From Clostridium sp. ZS2-4 (GTDB taxonomy: Bacteria; Bacillota; Clostridia; Clostridiales; Clostridiaceae): a stretch of 34,911 nt of DNA. The notes under the pieces are model-generated. The model searched no databases, was not told the DNA's origin, and saw nothing but the letters and a program-made list of their open reading frames with translations. Within the stretch, counting starts at the first letter, position 1; every line of letters begins with the position of its first letter. The position numbers and the translations under genes are program-made. Positions 30,779 through 34,911 of the stretch are shown here, one piece after another. The DNA lies in assembly GCF_026719745.1 (NCBI RefSeq), contig NZ_JAPPRQ010000126.1, positions 1-34,911 on the forward strand, given 5' to 3'.

Positions 30779-33223
30779 ATGATGTTTGGAAGATTTAGTG
30801 AAAGAGCACAAAAGGTATTATACTACGCTCAAGAGGCGGCTCAATCATTTAAACACGGTTATGTTGGAACAGAACATATATTACTTGGAATTTTGAAAGA
30901 AAATGATGGAGCAGGAAAGAAATTATTAAACGAAAATAACATAACTGAAGAGAAAGTAAGAGAACTAATTGAGGAATATGAAGGCAAAGGTGAAATGAAT
31001 TTATATAGAAATGAAATTCCACTAACACCTAGGACTAAAAGACTACTGGAGTTAAGCTTACTTGAAGCTAGAAAGGTAAATAACAACTATATTACACCGG
31101 AGCATATTTTATTAGCATTAATAGGAGAATCAGAAGGTGTTGCATATACCATCTTAAGTAATTTAGGATTAAATTTTGAAAAAATACAAAAGGAATTAGT
31201 AAAGGACTTTAATCCAGAAGATCAACAAGCTGGCATTGCTCAAACTAAGGCAAAGGTAAATAATAATACTCCAACGTTAGATCAGTATGGAAGAGATTTA
31301 ACTAGTATGGCAGCGGAGGAAAAACTTGATCCTGTTATTGGAAGAGATAAAGAAACTGAAAGAGTACTTGAAATTCTTTGTAGAAGAATTAAGAATAATC
31401 CATGCTTGATCGGTGATCCAGGGGTAGGTAAAACTGCTATTGCAGAAGGACTTGCACAGAGAATAGTAAGTGGTAACATTCCAGAAATATTAAAAAATAA
31501 ACGTGTTGTAACTCTAGATCTTTCTTCAATGATTGCAGGCTCAAAGTACAGAGGAGAATTTGAAGAGAGACTTAAAAAGGTTATGGAGGAGATAAATAAA
31601 GTTGGAAATGTAATATTATTTATTGATGAAATCCATACAATGATTGGCGCAGGTGGAGCAGAAGGTGCTATAGATGCATCAAATATTCTAAAACCGTCTC
31701 TTGCAAGAGGAGAAATACAGTGCATAGGAGCAACAACCATAGATGAATACAGGAAATATATAGAAAAGGATTCAGCTCTAGAGAGAAGATTCCAGCCTGT
31801 AACAGTAGGTGAGCCAACTAAGGAAGAATCAGTTCTTATTTTAAAAGGTTTGAGAGATAAGTATGAAGCACATCATTCAGTTAAGATTACAGATGAGGCG
31901 ATAGAAGCTGCTGTAAATTTATCAGATAGATATATTACAGATAGATATCTTCCAGATAAGGCTATAGATTTAATTGATGAGGCTGGAGCAAAGGTAAGAA
32001 TTCATAATTTAACAGCACCACCAGACCTTAAAAATTTAGAGGAAGAACTAGAGAAAACTAAGGGAGAAAAAGAGGATGCTATAAGAGTTCAGGATTTTGA
32101 AAAAGCAGCAAGTCTTAGAGATAAAGAAAAAGAATTAAAAGAAGAATTAGATAGTTTCAAAAATGACTGGAAAAAACAAAATCAAGTTTCAACTCAGGTT
32201 GTTGGTGAAGAACAGATTGCAGAGGTAGTTGCTAAATGGACTAATGTTCCAGTTGAGAAGCTTACAGAAACGGAATCACAAAGATTACTTAAATTAGAAG
32301 AAATTCTTCATAACAGAGTTGTAGGTCAGGATGAGGCAGTAAAGTCAATTTCAAGAGCTGTAAGACGTGCTAGAGTGGGACTAAAAGATCCTAAGAGACC
32401 AATAGGGTCATTCATATTCTTAGGCCCTACAGGAATAGGAAAAACTGAGCTTTCTAAGGCTTTAGCAGAGGCAATGTTTGGCGATGAAAACAATATAATT
32501 AGAATTGATATGTCTGAATATATGGAAAAACACGCTGTATCAAGACTTATAGGTTCACCTCCTGGATATATAGGGTATGATGAAGGAGGACAGCTAACAG
32601 AGAAAGTTAGACGTAATCCTTACTCAGTAGTTTTGTTTGATGAAATTGAAAAAGCTCATCCAGATGTATTTAATGTTTTACTTCAAATCTTAGAAGATGG
32701 AAGACTTACAGATGGAAGAGGAAAAACTGTAGACTTTAAGAATACTATAATTATAATGACGTCTAATGTTGGGGCATCTACAATTAAAAAACAAAAATCA
32801 CTTGGTTTCTCTGTATCAGAAGAGGAAAGTGAAAGTGAATATGAAAAAATGAAGGAAAATATTATGGCAGAACTTAAAAACTCATTTAGACCAGAATTCT
32901 TAAATAGGATAGATGACATAATAGTATTCCATGCTCTTCAAGAGAAGGATTTAAAACAAATAGTTAAGTATATGTTAAGGGAAGTATCCAATAGATTAAA
33001 GGTTCAAGATATTAATCTTGAATTTGATGAAGAGTCAGAAAAATTACTAACAAAAGAAGGATTTGATCCGACTTATGGAGCTAGACCACTTAGACGTATA
33101 ATTACTAAAGCTGTAGAGGATAGACTATCAGAAGAAATTTTAAGAGGAAACGTTAAAAAAGGTGATAGGATCAGAGCTACAGTTAAGGATAAAAAGCTAG
33201 TGTTTTTGGGAACAAATAATTAA
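30779..33223 (+). CDS. clpC: ATP-dependent Clp protease ATP-binding subunit ClpC
   Basis: An 814-aa Hsp100 unfoldase that feeds proteins into ClpP. Domains in order: two Clp-N repeats (residues 1-145); AAA1 with Walker A GDPGVGKT at 212-219 and DEIH Walker B; a coiled middle region with a UVR motif near 418-452; and AAA2 with Walker A GPTGIGKT near 549 and sensor residues in the GARPLRR region. The UVR-containing middle domain separates ClpC from ClpB and ClpA. It is last in the CtsR operon, 20 nt after mcsB, with ribosome binding site GAGGAGGTG. Confidence 0.97.
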   Translation: MMFGRFSERAQKVLYYAQEAAQSFKHGYVGTEHILLGILKENDGAGKKLLNENNITEEKVRELIEEYEGKGEMNLYRNEIPLTPRTKRLLELSLLEARKVNNNYITPEHILLALIGESEGVAYTILSNLGLNFEKIQKELVKDFNPEDQQAGIAQTKAKVNNNTPTLDQYGRDLTSMAAEEKLDPVIGRDKETERVLEILCRRIKNNPCLIGDPGVGKTAIAEGLAQRIVSGNIPEILKNKRVVTLDLSSMIAGSKYRGEFEERLKKVMEEINKVGNVILFIDEIHTMIGAGGAEGAIDASNILKPSLARGEIQCIGATTIDEYRKYIEKDSALERRFQPVTVGEPTKEESVLILKGLRDKYEAHHSVKITDEAIEAAVNLSDRYITDRYLPDKAIDLIDEAGAKVRIHNLTAPPDLKNLEEELEKTKGEKEDAIRVQDFEKAASLRDKEKELKEELDSFKNDWKKQNQVSTQVVGEEQIAEVVAKWTNVPVEKLTETESQRLLKLEEILHNRVVGQDEAVKSISRAVRRARVGLKDPKRPIGSFIFLGPTGIGKTELSKALAEAMFGDENNIIRIDMSEYMEKHAVSRLIGSPPGYIGYDEGGQLTEKVRRNPYSVVLFDEIEKAHPDVFNVLLQILEDGRLTDGRGKTVDFKNTIIIMTSNVGASTIKKQKSLGFSVSEEESESEYEKMKENIMAELKNSFRPEFLNRIDDIIVFHALQEKDLKQIVKYMLREVSNRLKVQDINLEFDEESEKLLTKEGFDPTYGARPLRRIITKAVEDRLSEEILRGNVKKGDRIRATVKDKKLVFLGTNN

Positions 33224-33240
33224 TAAAATGAAGTGTACTG

Positions 33241-33281
33241 TAAAGCCAGTAGAAACAGCATATGCTGTACTGCTGGCTTTA
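33241..33281 (+). terminator. Probable terminator of the ctsR operon
   Basis: TAAAGCCAG (33241-33249) pairs with 33273-33281, with an inner palindrome ACAGCATATGCTGT (33255-33268). The T-run is poor, so read-through into radA is possible. Confidence 0.65.
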
Positions 33282-33339
33282 TGAATTTAATTTTAAATTC
33301 ACATTTCTATAATTAATGTAAATTTTTATAAAAAAAGTT

Positions 33340-33368
33340 TTGCATTTAATACAAATTTATTTTATTAT
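33340..33368 (+). promoter_or_regulatory. Promoter of radA
   Basis: TTGCAT (33340-33345), a 17-bp spacer and TATTAT (33363-33368), about 45 bp ahead of the start codon. Confidence 0.6.
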
Positions 33369-33411
33369 GTTGTATAATATTGTTTTGTATGATGGAATAG
33401 GAGTGATAAAT

Positions 33412-34770
33412 ATGGCAAGGAATAAAAATGTATTTATATGCCAAGAATGTGGATATGAAGCTCCTAAGTGGTTTGGAAAATGCCCAGGCTGCGGCACTTG
33501 GAATAGTATGGTAGAAGAAAGAAAAGAAGAACCAGTTGTAAGTAGAAGTGTAGGTATTAGTACAAACAATAAGCCAGAGAGTATATTAAATATAAAGTCT
33601 GGAGAATTTGAAAGGTATGATACTGGTCTTAAGGAGTTAAATAGAGTATTAGGAGGAGGTCTAGTTAAAGGTTCTCTAACTCTAATATCAGGCGCTCCTG
33701 GAATAGGGAAATCTACAATATTATTACAAACCGCAAATAATATTGCACATAAAATAGGTAGAGTATTATATGTATCTGGAGAGGAATCAGGTGAACAAAT
33801 AAAAATTAGGGGAGACCGGATAGGAAATATTTCTTCACAATTATTCATTCTTTCAGAAACTAACTTAGAAATTATAGAACAGCATATTGATAGTATGAAT
33901 CCAGCATTTGTAATTATTGACTCAGTTCAAACTTTATTCAAGCCTTCAATAACATCAGCTCCGGGAAGTGTATCTCAAGTTAGAGAATGTTCAAATGAGC
34001 TTATGAGAATTGCGAAAACTAAAAACATACCTCTATTTATAGTTGCACATGTTACTAAACAGGGGGAACTTGCAGGACCAAGAGTGTTAGAGCATATGGT
34101 TGACACAGTACTTTCTTTTGAAGGCGAGAGAACCCAGGAATTTAGAATACTTAGAACTTTAAAGAATCGTTTTGGTACTACAAGTGAAATTGGAGTTTTT
34201 GAAATGAGGCAGGAAGGTCTTAAAGAAATATCAAATCCCTCCGAAGTATTTCTAGAAGAAACAAATTTTAATTCAGAGGGTTCTGTGGTTATAGGTATAA
34301 TGGAAGGAACACGTCCAATACTAGTAGAAATTCAAGCTTTGGTAAGTGAAACTAAAGCTGTTATGCCTAGAAGAACAGCAGTTGGAGTTGATAATGCAAG
34401 ACTAAATTTAATTTTGGCTGTTTTAGAAAAAAAGCTAAAAATACCTTTTTATAATTGTGATGTTTATGTCAATGTAGTAGGTGGACTAAATATAGAAGGA
34501 ACTTTCGGAGATTTAGGGCTGGCACTTGCATTAATATCTAGTGCTAAAGGAAAGAATTTTAAGTTAAATAAGATGTTGGTTTTTGGAGAAGTTGGACTTA
34601 CAGGTGAAGTAAGACCCATTTCTTTTTGTGACAGATTAGTAAATGAAGGTATAAAAATGGGGTTCGAAAACATAGTTATACCATCTAGAAATAGAGAAAA
34701 AATTACTAACAAAAGTGAAAAGATAATAGGTGTTTCATCTTTAAAAGAGGCAGTAAATAAAGTATTTTGA
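33412..34770 (+). CDS. radA: DNA repair protein RadA (Sms)
   Basis: A 452-aa RecA-like helicase that promotes branch migration during recombinational repair. An N-terminal zinc finger holds Cys10, Cys13, Cys24 and Cys27. The RecA-type core has Walker A GAPGIGKST and the RadA-specific KNRFG motif in LKNRFGTTSEIG. The C-terminal part resembles the Lon protease domain but serves as a scaffold. The ATG at 33412 is chosen because ATAGGAGTG precedes it and it gives the family N-terminus; the frame open from 33340 spans the promoter. In clostridia disA commonly follows; the window ends before it. Confidence 0.96.
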   Translation: MARNKNVFICQECGYEAPKWFGKCPGCGTWNSMVEERKEEPVVSRSVGISTNNKPESILNIKSGEFERYDTGLKELNRVLGGGLVKGSLTLISGAPGIGKSTILLQTANNIAHKIGRVLYVSGEESGEQIKIRGDRIGNISSQLFILSETNLEIIEQHIDSMNPAFVIIDSVQTLFKPSITSAPGSVSQVRECSNELMRIAKTKNIPLFIVAHVTKQGELAGPRVLEHMVDTVLSFEGERTQEFRILRTLKNRFGTTSEIGVFEMRQEGLKEISNPSEVFLEETNFNSEGSVVIGIMEGTRPILVEIQALVSETKAVMPRRTAVGVDNARLNLILAVLEKKLKIPFYNCDVYVNVVGGLNIEGTFGDLGLALALISSAKGKNFKLNKMLVFGEVGLTGEVRPISFCDRLVNEGIKMGFENIVIPSRNREKITNKSEKIIGVSSLKEAVNKVF

Positions 34771-34911
34771 TAACAAATATAAGTTAGATGATTGCAGAAT
34801 TTAAAAATTAAAAATGTGGATAACTTTTAAAAATTCACTTGAAACTGTTCAAAAAAAGGTACAACAAAAAGCCTTTTGATAAAAAGGTATGCGTAGCATG
34901 TAAGCTTAAAT
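34771..34911. other. Sequence after radA to the window end
   Basis: No gene starts here. A single TGTGGATAA at 34815-34823 is the reverse complement of a perfect DnaA box, but one copy alone means little. No clear terminator is seen before the end. Confidence 0.4.

Noticed and set aside
12182-33848. Long minus- or plus-strand open frames opposite real genes (for example 21785-22192, 31282-31740, 33357-33848)
   Set aside because: They mirror the codon structure of well-supported genes on the other strand and lack ribosome binding sites and family features.
34815-34823. DnaA box TGTGGATAA
   Set aside because: A single 9-mer in AT-rich sequence, with no cluster of boxes and no dnaA nearby, does not support an origin.
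1-34911. CRISPR array, insertion sequence or prophage
   Set aside because: No regularly spaced repeats, transposase, integrase or phage genes were seen; the only tandem arrays are the 8-bp his leader repeat and the coding WG repeats.

Overview
The window is AT-rich, with short intergenic gaps, strong GGAGG-type ribosome binding sites, many hairpin-plus-T-run terminators, occasional UUG/GUG starts, two rubrerythrins, a spore-protein-like peptide and a ctsR-mcsA-mcsB-clpC-radA block. This fits a spore-forming anaerobic Firmicute of the Clostridium sensu stricto type. I cannot name the species from sequence alone.

Layout. 1-500: end of an rRNA region, with tRNA-Asn, 5S rRNA and a second identical tRNA-Asn, closed by a long perfect hairpin. 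677-4065: an EF-G-like GTPase of the EF-G-2 type, a convergent rubrerythrin and two overlapping small genes of unknown function. 4073-12118: a complete-looking histidine operon, hisZ-G-D-B-H-A-C-F-I-E, with one promoter at the front and one terminator at the end; only histidinol-phosphate phosphatase is absent. 12174-14126: cardiolipin synthase and a small Cys-rich HesB/IscA-like protein, both on the minus strand. 14396-16110: a small beta-carbonic-anhydrase-like protein behind a 5' hairpin, then a WG-repeat protein made of exact 34-residue repeats. 16159-18145: a leader with its own terminator, a PanG-type ketopantoate reductase candidate and panB. 18173-19834: very small or decayed genes (a 45-aa Cys-containing peptide, a truncated peroxiredoxin, a spore-protein-like 58-aa peptide) and a TPR protein. 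20020-23601: PepV-type dipeptidase, an MFS transporter and an ECF transporter S component. 23743-25460: an NSS-family Na+-coupled transporter behind an elaborate leader. 25636-28195: reverse rubrerythrin, a small membrane protein and a fold-type-II PLP enzyme. 28609-33281: the CtsR-controlled protein quality-control operon ctsR-mcsA-mcsB-clpC. 33340-34770: radA.

How parts work together. The his genes form a pathway from PRPP and ATP to histidine, with the short HisG needing HisZ. PanG and PanB would carry out consecutive steps (alpha-ketoisovalerate to ketopantoate to pantoate), although panC and panD are not here. McsA, McsB and ClpC form the arginine-phosphorylation and unfolding branch of protein quality control under CtsR. 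The two rubrerythrins are peroxide/oxygen defence enzymes with opposite domain order.

The most interesting element is the 300-nt leader of the NSS transporter (about 23778-24073). It has a promoter, a short ORF with a ribosome binding site, an 18-bp closing helix around a hairpin, and a strong terminator whose 5' arm can pair with the 3' strand of the closing helix. That is a riboswitch or leader-peptide attenuator layout. I could not match it to a riboswitch class I know.
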